NCBI GenBank assembly: GCA_905183005.1
Contig: CAJJDO010000088.1
Coordinates: 1 to 64,000 of the forward strand
Direction of reading: 5' to 3'
Source: Paramecium pentaurelia
Taxonomy: Eukaryota; Ciliophora; Oligohymenophorea; Peniculida; Parameciidae
Length of the DNA: 64,000 nucleotides
Shown here: positions 49,272 through 60,419 of the stretch, one piece after another
How the letters are laid out: each line of letters begins with the position of its first letter
Position numbering within the stretch: position 1 is the stretch's first letter
Notes under the pieces: model-generated
Database searches by the model: none
What the model saw: only the letters and a program-made list of their open reading frames with translations
Told to the model about the DNA's origin: nothing
Translations under genes and position numbers: made by a program

Positions 49272-50841
49272 ATGAATATTAATTAAGAGGCAGTAAAAGC
49301 TCATATCTCGTAATTGCTGACTCAAATAAGATAGTTGAAGGAGAAGATTCAAAATTTAGAGATACCTGAATTAGGAAATTAAGCAAGTTATAATAAAAAT
49401 ACTGATTTAATTGAAGGTTCAAAATAACAGCTTCATCATATAATTACTTAATATTTCAAAGATATTCAAAATATTTATATATACTTAAGTCGATTCTATC
49501 CAACAACAGCTTTAAAATGTATTGAATTATTTTATATATAAAAAGAATATATGAAATAAGAAATTGAGAGTATATTTGCTTAATTATCAGAATATAAGAA
49601 AAAAATGAATGATAAACAATTTTCATAATTTGATTATGAAGAATTTTAAGCTGCTAATTATCCTGCAAAGAAAGATGAAATATAATAAGAATGTATGTAA
49701 ATTTAAACTGAAAGTTATCCTAATCATACAAGTGAATGTATGCCAAATATCAAAGTTCAAAATAGAATAACAGAAAGTCTATATTTTGGTTTAAATTAAT
49801 ATGCTTCTGTATATTGGCCAAGTAAAAAAGGAAAGGCAGAAAGTCTATTCATTAACAAACCAAATTTCTTTATTGAAAATACAATGTAAATTTATTATTA
49901 TTATTTATTTATTTTATAGTTGTATACCATATGCTTAAGATAATAAATTATATGCATATGATTATGCTTCATAAAAGATCTTTTAAACAGATTTAAATGA
50001 ATAAATTCCAGATCATAGTTCTTTTTTAAATTTACCAAATGGTAATTTATTCATTAGTGGAGGTGTTAATTCATAAGGATAGATATTAGGAGAATGCAGA
50101 TTTATTGATATTTCAAAAGGAACTGTATTAAAATTACCTGATATGCTTGTAAAAAGAGTAGGACATACTTTAGTATATATATAACCAAATACATTTTGGT
50201 CAGAAGCACCAAAAGGATATATTTATGCAATTGGTGGAAAAACACATAATAATTTTAGAACAAAATTATGTGAAAGATTTAATATAGAGAATTAATAATG
50301 GGAAGAGATAGAAAAATTAAATGATGCTAGATCAAGATCTTCATGTGCTTATTCAGAAGAATAACATGGTATATTTGTATTTTTTGGAACATCAAGTTAA
50401 TAATTAAATGTTGTTAGTGCAGAAAGATATGATTTATTATCAAAGAAATGGGAAAGATTAATAATTAATAATTAATTAGAAGGTTTTGATGTAAGTTGGG
50501 GAAATGCAATATGTATTAATGAAGATTAAATATTAATATTTGGAGGATTAAAGGATAGTCAATATTTTGAAAATAATCTTTATTTTAGTAAAAAGATTTT
50601 GGTTTATAATATTTAGAATGAAAGGTATTAATATTTTATTAATTAAAAAAGTATTACTGTAAATGATAGTCAACTTCCTGTAGATTTATTACCTTTGACT
50701 TCAATTATTCATGATAATAAAGTATATAGTGTTGGTAAATACATGAGTTGTGTATAATTACCTCCACATTAAAGTTTAGGAGAGGGAGCTTTCTTAGTGG
50801 AATTGGGAGAAGTCAATTCTATCATATGCTTTTTTGGATGA
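49272..50841 (+). CDS. Kelch-repeat protein
   Basis: One intron (49886-49919, 34 nt) leaves 512 codons (511 aa). The N-terminal ~200 residues are helical with coiled coil (LLTQIRQLKEKIQNLEI; EYMKQEIESIFAQLSEYKKK). Kelch repeats follow with the Gly-Gly and Tyr/Trp pattern (GNLFISGGVNSQGQ, GYIYAIGGKTHNNFRTKLC, ERFNIENQQWEEIEKL, ILIFGGLKDSQYF). The propeller should act in protein binding; no BTB domain is present. It resembles the expanded kelch family of Paramecium, for which specific roles are largely unknown. Confidence 0.85.
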
Positions 50842-50871
50842 TTATAAATAATATTAATAAATAAATATATT

Positions 50872-52177
50872 ATGCAAGAATAATATGAATTGTATTATAC
50901 TACATATAATTAAGAGAGAGAAAGGATTAGAGTAAGAGAATTTGATAATATTAGAAATTTTATAGTAGTTTAAAATCTGAGGAATCCAATCGAATATTAA
51001 AAAGTGAATCTCTTAATGAATCATTGAAGAAGGCTGAAGGATTTAAAAATGAAAAGAAAATGTAGATTAGATAGAAGGCTCATAAATTTAATATTAAAGC
51101 TAAAATTATATAGAGAAAGAATAATTAGATGCAAGAACATCAATTTTTAGGAATTATTAAATAGAAAAATGAATTATTTAAGAAAGAGATTGAGCTGTAA
51201 GATATAATTTTTATTCAGAGAACATCGTCTTAATATATTAAATGCAGAATAAACAGAGTAGATTAGATAAAATTAAATCTATAAATCTATGAAACATAAA
51301 ATATATTTGGAGAGAGTTGAATAACATTAATTAGTTATATATTTATATATAAATTAGAAAATAGAATAGGAACATTAATAATTATTAGAATAAATGAATA
51401 ATAAATTTTAGAAAGTTGAATAATATATATAAATAACAAGAGAATCATAAAAATAAAAGTTTAGAAGTCTTAGTTATAAATATTTAACTTATAAATAGAA
51501 AGCAGAAAATCTAATATTAGAAAAAACAGAAAATACATTTTAAGAAGCACTTGATAATATGTCTAAAAGAGAATAAATTTATGTATTTTATTAATTATAT
51601 TTTATAAAAAAAGGAAAAATATCTTGAAACAAAAGAAAAAGAGAGGAAAAAGATTGTTAAAAGAAACAAATTAGAATTAATTAAATTTAAAAGAAACAAG
51701 AAAAGATAAGAATCAATTGAAAAAGTCTAAAAATAATTATTAGAATAAGAAAGATAAAAAAGAATACTTAATAAATCTACATCCATACCAAAAATTATTA
51801 TAACTGAACATGATGATTAAATTAATAATGATGTAGAAGTTGAAGTTTATGAATTAAATAAGACAAATGAATAAACTTAAATTTATGAAGAAAAAGTTAA
51901 TTCTTCAAAAAAGAATTTAAAAGAAGAATAATCAATTTTTACTAATATTAATGAATCATCTATTTAAGTTACTTTGCCTGAAAACAAAAATATTGAATCT
52001 CCAAATTATAAAAAACTAAGAAGAAAATCAGAAAAGGAACGATAATATCAAATTTTAATGTAAAATAATTTAACTATATATTATAGGAAATTGAGATTGA
52101 ATTTAAAATAAGAAAGAGAGAAATTAGATAGAGAATTGAATTCATTCTTTATCAGTCAACCTATACATTCAAATTGA
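50872..52177 (+). CDS. Coiled-coil protein, unknown
   Basis: Four introns (50932-50954, 23 nt; 51197-51218, 22 nt; 51334-51357, 24 nt; 51583-51613, 31 nt) leave 402 codons (401 aa). The protein is basic and helical (SLNESLKKAEGFKNEKKMQ; EHQQLLEQMNNKFQKVEQY; KEKERKKIVKRNKLELIKF), with a low-complexity stretch ~280-350 and a final helical block (RKLRLNLKQEREKLDRELN). It starts 30 bp after the kelch gene. The third intron is a stop-less multiple of three, and its splicing is inferred only from sequence. Confidence 0.7.
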
Positions 52178-52232
52178 TATTATTAAATACTTATTTGATT
52201 ATTAGATAAATTCTTTTTGGATATTTCTCATA

Positions 52233-53188
52233 ATGAATAAATTTGAATTGGCCCTCCAAACTTAATAAGAATTATTAAACTATATTCTATCAACATAATG
52301 GAAAGATGATTTAGAGAAATAACAATTAGAAGTAATATTTTAGAAAGTCTAAGTATAATAATAAATATCCTATTAGACAACTTGTAATATTAAATTAGAA
52401 ATAGATGAATTCTTTACTAAAGAAAAGTAGGAATAATTGAAATCATATATATATGAAAAATAATAACAAGTATTTACATAATCATAATTTCTTTAAGATC
52501 AGAAAAATTAATAAAAATTTACAGGAAACTCTTAATAAATAAGCTTAAGTACGATAATCTCCAACATGTGTAATTGCTTAATTACCTCCTAGATTCAAAA
52601 ATAACAAAGAGTCATACCTATAATAAATGTAAATAATAAGAATAATATATTTTAGTAATTATTTCAAAAACAATTTGATAGAATTGAAGAATTGCCATTA
52701 AAAATTATGTTTAGATATAGATATAAAATAATAAAGTGAAACAATAAAACAATAAATAAACTTATTATAAATAGCAGAAAATTTTAAATTTGAACTAAAT
52801 TGTTTAGAAAGTGAATTGATGTAAAATCGACTTTATTTATGTGAATAATTTGATAGTATAAGAAAATAAATAGAAATTACTATTGATGATAATTTACTTC
52901 AAAATTTAATTAGTTATTGCTCTGCTATATCTAAAGGGAATATTCTTTTAAAGAAATAACTTATTATTATAAAATAAATATATTCATTTGATACAAAAGA
53001 TTTGTAATTGATAGGAATTTATTTTTAGTTATTTATAAATGATGGAAATGGATAAGGAAAATAAATAAACTAGTTATTCTCAAGATACTGATGTTACAAG
53101 TTAGTAATCACCTTAAAAAAATAGTGATTAAAATTAAATCATCAATAAAAATCTTAGAAATTAAGAATGTTTATGTGTAATCTTTTGA
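52233..53188 (+). CDS. Coiled-coil protein, unknown
   Basis: Introns 52470-52497 (28 nt), 52629-52655 (27 nt) and 53004-53028 (25 nt) leave 292 codons (291 aa). Helical throughout (ELLNYILSTQWKDDLEKQQL; NNLIELKNCHQKLCLDIDIK; ISYCSAISKGNILLKKQL) with a Ser/Asn/Gln-rich tail (SYSQDTDVTSQQSPQKNSD). Starts 55 bp downstream of another coiled-coil gene, same strand. Confidence 0.7.
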
Positions 53189-53239
53189 TGAGATTTTAAT
53201 TATGTATTATAAAAAACAGAAAATTGAAATGATCATTTA

Positions 53240-55690
53240 ATGTGTAATTTTAATATAAAAATGTTAAATCAAAAATGTCTTATGGCAAATCTCATACACT
53301 ATATGATAGTCTCTTATTCAATATATTTCTATTTGAATAGTTCCAATATACTCAATATGATAACTTTAATTGTTACTACTTCAATTACAATTGTATTTTT
53401 GATGCTTCAAATTTTATATGACAAATTCATATTAAAAGGAACTATTATATGTCTTCAATTAGATTTGATTTGTTTGATTTTGATGAATGTATCAAATATA
53501 TCTAGAATACCTTATACATAACTCATTATTTCATAACTTTTAACAAAAGACTTATATCTTGATTTAAAGTAAACAAAAAGATCTCCTATTATTATCCTCT
53601 AATTAATGGTTTCAATGTTTTTGATTATTTATTCCTATATATATATTGAGATAGATATTGAACACCCTTAGTTATTAATCAGCTTCTGTATATCATTATA
53701 TTGTTATATTATATCTCTTAAACCTCAACAATCTTAAGCTAATGTATTATTTACTGAAATAAGCAACACTAATAGACCAGATAATCTAAAATTTAATAAG
53801 AATACATCATAATTTGATTTAGATTAAAATCTACATTCAGCATGTCTAAGAGAAGCTGCAATAAATGATTCAACTATATTAGAAACAACATATCATTGTT
53901 TATAATATTTAAATGAGGGTTTAATCATTTTAGGTATTGATTCAGATAATATTCACTTTCCATATTCAATTAAATATACTAATTAAGCAACCAAAGTTAT
54001 TTTAGGAAAGGAAATAGATTCTGAAATATTAAATTTATTAGAAAATCTTATAATATTTACAGGTAATGATCATACAGATGGTTTATAATTTACATCATAA
54101 TTATAAAGGAGATCTTCATATAATTGTTTAAAATAAATTGAATTAAAAGATCAATAACATAAAAATTCAAATTATGATTCTTTATATGATTAATTACATA
54201 AATATCAATTTAAATAAGTATTAGAAATGCTTTTAAAATCATCTAATTGTGAATGTTTAGTAGTATAAGCACATTTATAATAAAGATATTCAATTACTAC
54301 AAATTAATTATAATAAACTTCATAAACATTAATTAATACTGATAATTATTAATTAATAGAATTAACATTGACACTTAATAAGAATAATATTATTATAATA
54401 TTTAGAGATGTTACACATAGATAAAAAATAAGATATTTAAGAGAATATGATAAATAAAAATCTAAAATGTTAGCATTTGTTAGTCATGAATATAGATCAC
54501 CTTTGAATTGTATAATTTAAATGTTAGAATGTGTTATGAATGATTAGACAATTTAAGATAATTAAGATTTGACAGAATAATTATAAGTGGCATTAGATAA
54601 TTCAAGTTATATTCTTAATTTATCTAATGATTTATTGGATTTAGCATAAATAAAAAATGGTAAATTTAGAATTGACAAAGTACCTTTTAATTTAGAAACA
54701 TTAATTTAAGAATGTATGAAAATGTTTGAATTAAAAGCTAAAATGAAAAAAGTTCAATTAAAATTTAATTTAGCTAGTTAAATACCAAAAGTTGTATTTT
54801 CTGATAGAAGTAGAATAAAATAAATAATTATTAATTTATTAAGTAATGCATTTAAATTTACTTAAAATGGAAATATCTTTATAAATGTTTAAAAGATTAA
54901 TTCAAATATGTTAAGAATAGGAATTATAGATGAAGGAATTGGAATTTCAGATGAAGATTAAATGTAATTATTTAAAGCATTTTCAAAAGTAAATTCAGAA
55001 GAAAGCAAAAAATTAAATTAATAAGGAGTTGGTTTAGGTTTAGTAATTAGTAATCAAATAGCATAAACAATAGGTTCTAATGGATTGAATCTTGAATCTA
55101 GTAATAAAAAAGATAATCATTATTCAAATTTTTATTTTGATTTGCCTTTAGAATAACCATTAAGAAAAAAAGTATCTAGTTTCAAAATACCTGAAATTTC
55201 AGTTTAAATTTAAGAAGTAGAAGAAATAGCTAGTTTTAAATAGATACATACTCATATCAAAGAAGATTGGTCAACTTAATAAATATGTTTACATTATTTA
55301 ATAGTAGATGATGATTGTTTTAATATTTTTGCAATTAGAAGATTATTTTAATAATTACAAAAAAATAAAAAATATTTATTTTAGAATGAATTTGATGTTG
55401 ATTCAGCTTTATCTGGATAAGAATGTATTGAAAAAATAAAAAATAAAAAATGTAGTAATTCTTGTTAAGGATACAAAATAGTTTTTATGGATATAGAGAT
55501 GCCATTTATGAAAGGTTAAGAAACAGCTTAATAAATTTTAAGTATCTATCCTAATTATATTATTGTTGGATGTAGTGGATATTCAGATTAATAGGAATAT
55601 GAAAAATGTATTAATAGTGGAATGTCTGACTTTTTAATTAAACCCATTAATGAAACTTAATTAATTTAGATAATTAAAAAATTTTAATGA
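53240..55690 (+). CDS. Hybrid sensor histidine kinase with receiver domain
   Basis: A single exon of 817 codons (816 aa). Several hydrophobic segments lie in the first ~170 residues (MITLIVTTSITIVFLMLQIL; MVSMFLIIYSYIYI), then a ~230-residue sensor/linker. The kinase core has the H-box LAFVSHEYRSPLNC (His ~416), N-box NLLSNAFKFT, G1 GIIDEGIGIS and G2 GVGLGLVIS. The C-terminal receiver has LIVDDDCFNIFAIRRLF, the phospho-acceptor VFMDIEMPFMKG (Asp ~752), and LIKPI. All catalytic residues needed for a His-to-Asp phosphorelay are visible. Such hybrid kinases are numerous in ciliates and act at membranes; the signal is unknown. No intron in 2.4 kb. Confidence 0.93.
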
Positions 55691-55767
55691 TTTATATTTA
55701 TTATTAAATTTTTGAATGATTTTATTATTACTATAGATTATTTTATTCTATTAATAAATTAAAAAAT

Positions 55768-57010
55768 ATGAATTGTCTTTCTTGCAAATATCATTTTAAT
55801 AAATAAGCATTGTTTATTGTTTGGAATAAGGATTAATTAATGTTTATTTGTGAAGAATGCATAAGTAGTAATATAATTGATACAAATACATAATCGAATA
55901 AATGGAAAAAATTAGTTATTGAAAAAGCAATAAGAGAACCTGATCACTTTTTTTCTTAGTTTGAATTAAATGAAAAAAATAAGATTAGGATATAAGCATT
56001 GTAAAAATATTCATTCGAATAATTTAAATATTTAATTGAAAATACAGAAAAACATATTCAAGAGATATAATGTATATTGGATAGAATTATAAATGATTTA
56101 AAACTTGAAGTAGTGAATATCAATGAAAATAAATATAATCATAGAAAGTAATTAGAATAAGTAAATATTATTTATATAATAGGTATAAATATATTAAAAT
56201 TTTAGATCTACATTAGATTTAGTTTATAATTCATAGACTCAAATAAATTTAGAAATCATAAATTAATGTGAAAATAATTTAAAATAATTGTGTCATAATA
56301 TTGAATCTAATCCAATTTAACTTAATACACAATTAGAAAGAATATTTATTAATTGTAATATTATTAAAACATAAGAATTTTAACATAATAAATAATTGAA
56401 AGATTAATTATATCAAATTTAATTATTAATATAACCATTTAAAAATAAGTATAATTGTTTATCATCTATTGTATCTGAAGAATTTTTAGAAGAATTACTT
56501 GCAAGAATTTAATTGAATTCAAAAAAGAAAATTATAAAAACTAATTTAATATTTGATGGTAAAAATGATAGATTAAATGCAACTATGTTTTGGAAAAAAG
56601 TTTAAAATAAAGAGAATTTATTAATGATTTTTAAATCAAATAAAAATTATATTTTTGGAGCTTACTCTCCTTGTAAATGGGTATATACTAAAAATCATAG
56701 TTATGCAGATAAAACTAAATCTTCATTTATCTTTTCCAAAACTAATAATACTTTTCATCCCATTCTAGATAAAGATTACAAAGCTATCAATTGTAATAAA
56801 ACAAAAGGACCTTGTTTTGGATATTGTGAAAATGGAGATATAATAGAATATGATTTATCTATTGATGAAGACTTTTAAGGAGGATGTTCATATTTAGGAA
56901 ATAATTATCTTTGGAATAATGATGAAGCATAAAAATTAAATACTCATCTTTTTGGATAAATTTAACCTAAAATTATTAATTGTGAAATATATGAGATTAC
57001 ATTTTCATGA
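55768..57010 (+). CDS. TLDc-domain protein with N-terminal Cys motif and coiled coil
   Basis: One intron (56161-56182, 22 nt) leaves 407 codons (406 aa). The N-terminus has NCLSCKYHF and MFICEECI, two CxxC pairs that suggest a zinc knuckle. Helical/coiled-coil segments run ~60-230. A TLDc-like domain occupies the rest: LIFDGKNDRLNATMFW, LLMIFKSNKNYIFGAYSP, SSFIFSKTNN, DEDFQGGCSYLGNNYLW and INCEIYEITF. TLDc proteins are linked to oxidative-stress protection and V-ATPase binding; the catalytic role is unclear. The zinc plus coiled-coil head is shared with the WD40 and SPRY genes here. Confidence 0.85.
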
Positions 57011-57045
57011 AAGTATTATAATTTATATATATATATATAAATATT

Positions 57046-58672
57046 ATGTTTTATGCTGCTAATGATAAAAACAAAAAAGAATTATAAATCAAGAATAATT
57101 AATAAGAATAATATGGAACTCCAATCTAATCTAATAGAAAATCATCTGTTACTGATTAATAAAAGCCTACTAGTGCAAAACCACCAAAAGTCTTAAAAGA
57201 TGCTGCTTCAAAAGCTCTTAATTATCCATAAATTAATCATGATATCTTAGATTAATAAACTGCAAATCTCATATTAAAGGATCTTCCTATTGGTAATTTA
57301 ATTATTTTAATAAAATTCAAATAGGATAACCATCATAATAATTTGATGCTGTAGAGGCTTTATTAAATTAACATAAAATACAAAATTAAAGTCCAATAAG
57401 GAGCAATTAAAAGGATAGTGCAAATTCTAAAGATTTAAATAGTGCAATGGCAAGAAGATTGGCAGATGTTGAAAAATTAACATAAAATTAAAAATTAGAA
57501 TTAAAAGAGAAATATTAAATAATTGAATAATTGAGAGAGAAAGTTTAAGAATTAACAGAAATTAATAGAAAATTAGGTAGTGGAGATAAATAAGCATATA
57601 TGAATGAAATAAATAATTTAAAAGAAGAAAATCAAAAGAAATAAAAGAAAATAGAGGATATGGAAAAATTCTTATAGAAATATGGAGTAAAATGGGTTGG
57701 TGATAAAGTAAGTGATGAAAATGATAAAAAAATGAAATAAATGGCATCAGATATGAAATAAATGAAACCTTTATTTAATTATCATTTACCAAAGGAAATT
57801 TCAATAGATGTAATAAAAAGAAGAATTGAAGAATTAAATTATATAATGGAAAAGGATGGAGCAAATTAAATAGTTAAAAATGCAAATGGTATGCATCAAT
57901 TTTAAAAAATGGAACCATTACCTATTGGATTTTATAAAAATGGTATTGCTATGAAGGGACATAAATTTTTCAGTTATGGTTCAAATGATGCTTATTAAAT
58001 ATTAGCAGATATTCTAGAAGGTTATTTTCCATATTAATTAAAGTAAATTAAAAATAATTAATAGATAATAATTTCCAAATGGAACTCCTTTGAAATTAAT
58101 TGATAAAACTGAAGAAATTTATGAAGCAAATGCTGATGATAAAAAGTAATGTGGATATGAAGATTTAGAAGAGAAATAATTAAAACCAATGAAAAAGGAA
58201 TAGTTTTTAGAAGTATTTATATTTTATATTTAAGTAATTACCTGAATGTGTAATTAAGAATGGTAAAATAATACCAATTAGATCAGATATTGAAAAAAGA
58301 CTTTCTGGATAACCAAATTTAAATGCTACTTAATAATTGAGATCAGCTGGATGTAGATAAGATCCTATAGATGGAAATTGGATTGTAAACACTGAAGCTT
58401 AAAAAAGAATTGATAATGGAGAAGATTTAGAAGATGTTTGTACATTAAAATTTAGAACAGAAACAGGAAAATATAGTTTAATAGCTTTGATGTTTGGAAA
58501 TCAAAGAATTTGTGATATGTATCAAATAGTTTCAGGATTGAAAGAATATTAAGATAGAAATATCTAAATAATATTGAATTTTCCTAGAACAATATTTTAA
58601 AAAGATGACTAAACAACTTTAGAAGAAGCAGGATTGATGCCTAGTGCCTAATTATTTTTCAATTTAATATGA
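57046..58672 (+). CDS. UBXN11-like SEP/UBX-domain protein
   Basis: Introns 57293-57324 (32 nt), 58043-58064 and 58213-58234 (22 nt each) leave 517 codons (516 aa). After a ~100-residue polar head comes a coiled coil (~110-215: KLELKEKYQIIEQLREKVQE; MEKFLQKYGVKWVGDKV). A SEP-like region follows (IGFYKNGIAMKGHKFFSYG, ILADILEGYFPYQLK, FPNGTPLKLIDKTEE), then FLEQLPECVIKNGKIIPIR and a UBX fold at the C-terminus (TLKFRTETGKYSLIALMF, ILNFPRTIF, LEEAGLMPSAQLF). The order coiled coil-SEP-UBX matches animal UBXN11 (socius). It likely links p97/VCP to a substrate; UBXN11 relatives are found in ciliated lineages. Confidence 0.85.
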
Positions 58673-58696
58673 TTATTCATTTTTATTATGTTTTTA

Positions 58697-60409
58697 TCAT
58701 ATATCTTATTCATTATTTATAAATGATGGTTATCCAGTACCTGCTAATAATCTCTACCATGAAATATTTGATGGCTATATATATATAATATATATATTAC
58801 TGTAATTCTATTGGCATAATTTCCTGAATTCATTTCATTTAATGGAATCATACATGTCTTATTACTAACATGACCAACAGCAAATCCAGTGAAACCGGCC
58901 ATTGATGCATGAATTGCATTTTATGCCAATTAACTACATAATTTAGAATCTAATGAATTAGCTTTACCAGCTCTAACCATATATTATGGATCAATATATT
59001 TAACTTCAGCATTTAATCCTTTTTCTCTTGTGAATTCTAAAATAGCATTCTTTAAAAATAATCCAATATCTCCTTATTTTACATTACCTGAAGCATCTCT
59101 ACCTTTATCATTAATTTTGCAATCTCTCAAAGAAGAAGCAGCTCCTTCAGCTACTACTATAATACAAGTTCCTTTATGTTATAGTCTTGAATAGACATAT
59201 TATAATAATCCTTTTTCTCCATAGAGATCAAATTCAAATTCTGGTACTAAACATATGTTAACACTTCTAAAAGCTAAGGAAGCATTTAATGCCAAAAATC
59301 CTGTATGTACACCCCATAATCTAACAATACCAACAGAATATCTTTTAGAATGGGTTTCTTGATACGCTGCTTTTAAAGGATTTTAAGCTTCCTTTAATTG
59401 AATAATAATAATACTTCAATAGCAGTTTCAAATCCAAATGATTTATCTATGATTGGTATTTCATTTTCAATACTTTTAGGGATAACCACAATACTAATTT
59501 TGAGATTTCTATCTTTTATTATTTCATATAATTATTCAGCACTCTTCATACAACCTAATCCACCAATTAAATAAACTTAATTAATTCCATTTTTAGCTAA
59601 TTCATCAACTATCATTTCACCATCAAATTTAGATCTGGCTGTACCTAAAAAACATCCACCTTAATGATGAATAGTCTTAACCATTTTTGGATCTAATTTA
59701 ATCCAATCATTATTATATATTCCATTATATCCATATTTAGCACCAAATATATTCTATACTTTGTAATTATAAAACAAACACATTGTTAATTCTCTTATTA
59801 TGACATTCAATCCTGGTAATAATCCACCTACAACTACAATTCCTGCTTTTACTTCATCTGGACTAAATAATAGATGTTTTCTAGGACCAGATCTTAACCA
59901 TCTCTTTGTTCTTGATAATAAATCATTTGGTCCAAAGTTAGGATGTTCTAAATTAATAAGATAATAATACAAAGGATGTAGCAATCATGATTAACAAAAG
60001 CAGTTTCAGGTAGAAAACCTTCTCCACCAAATACACTTCTATAATTTGAATTTCCAAGCATTGGATTTACATTCAAAGGTAATACTTAAAGTTTGAGATC
60101 ATAAGCTAGATTAGAAACTCTTTCTATTTCACAAGTAATTTCTTCTAAATTTTTTAATTCTTTGACTAATTCATTTTCATTAGCATTTTTTGCCATCAAC
60201 TTATTAATTACATGTTTTTTAGTTGGTCTTTTAGGAGATTAAGGAGCAGATGCATTTGCAGACATATTTTCTTCAAAGACATGTTGTTAAGCAGTTTCAG
60301 TTGATCCTTTTCTTAATGCATTAAAGGCAGCAGCCCCAATTGTACCCAAAGCTAATGATGCAAGTAAATATAAGGGATTGATGTTTTGGGTAAGATTTTT
60401 AGATTCCAT
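58697..60409 (-). CDS. 6-phosphofructokinase-like protein with altered active-site motifs
   Basis: ATG at 60407-60409; introns 59948-59970 (23 nt), 59392-59414 (23 nt) and 58775-58800 (26 nt); 547 codons (546 aa). A hydrophobic segment (NPLYLLASLALGTIGAAAF) starts the protein. The PFK fold is obvious: VVVGGLLPGLNVIIREL (~186), HHQGGCFLGTARSKFDGEM, INQVYLIGGLGCMKSAEQL (~277), VVIPKSIENEIPIIDKSFGF (~303), LVPEFEFDLYGEKGLL and IIVVAEGAA. It is closest to the plant-type group. The usual GGDGT is GGLGC, PKTIDND is PKSIENE (catalytic Asp to Glu), and the GRxSG Arg is missing (LWGVHTGF). It may be a pseudoenzyme or a regulatory paralogue. Its start is 10 bp from the divergent dynein gene. Confidence 0.85.
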
Positions 60410-60419
60410 TAATAAATAA

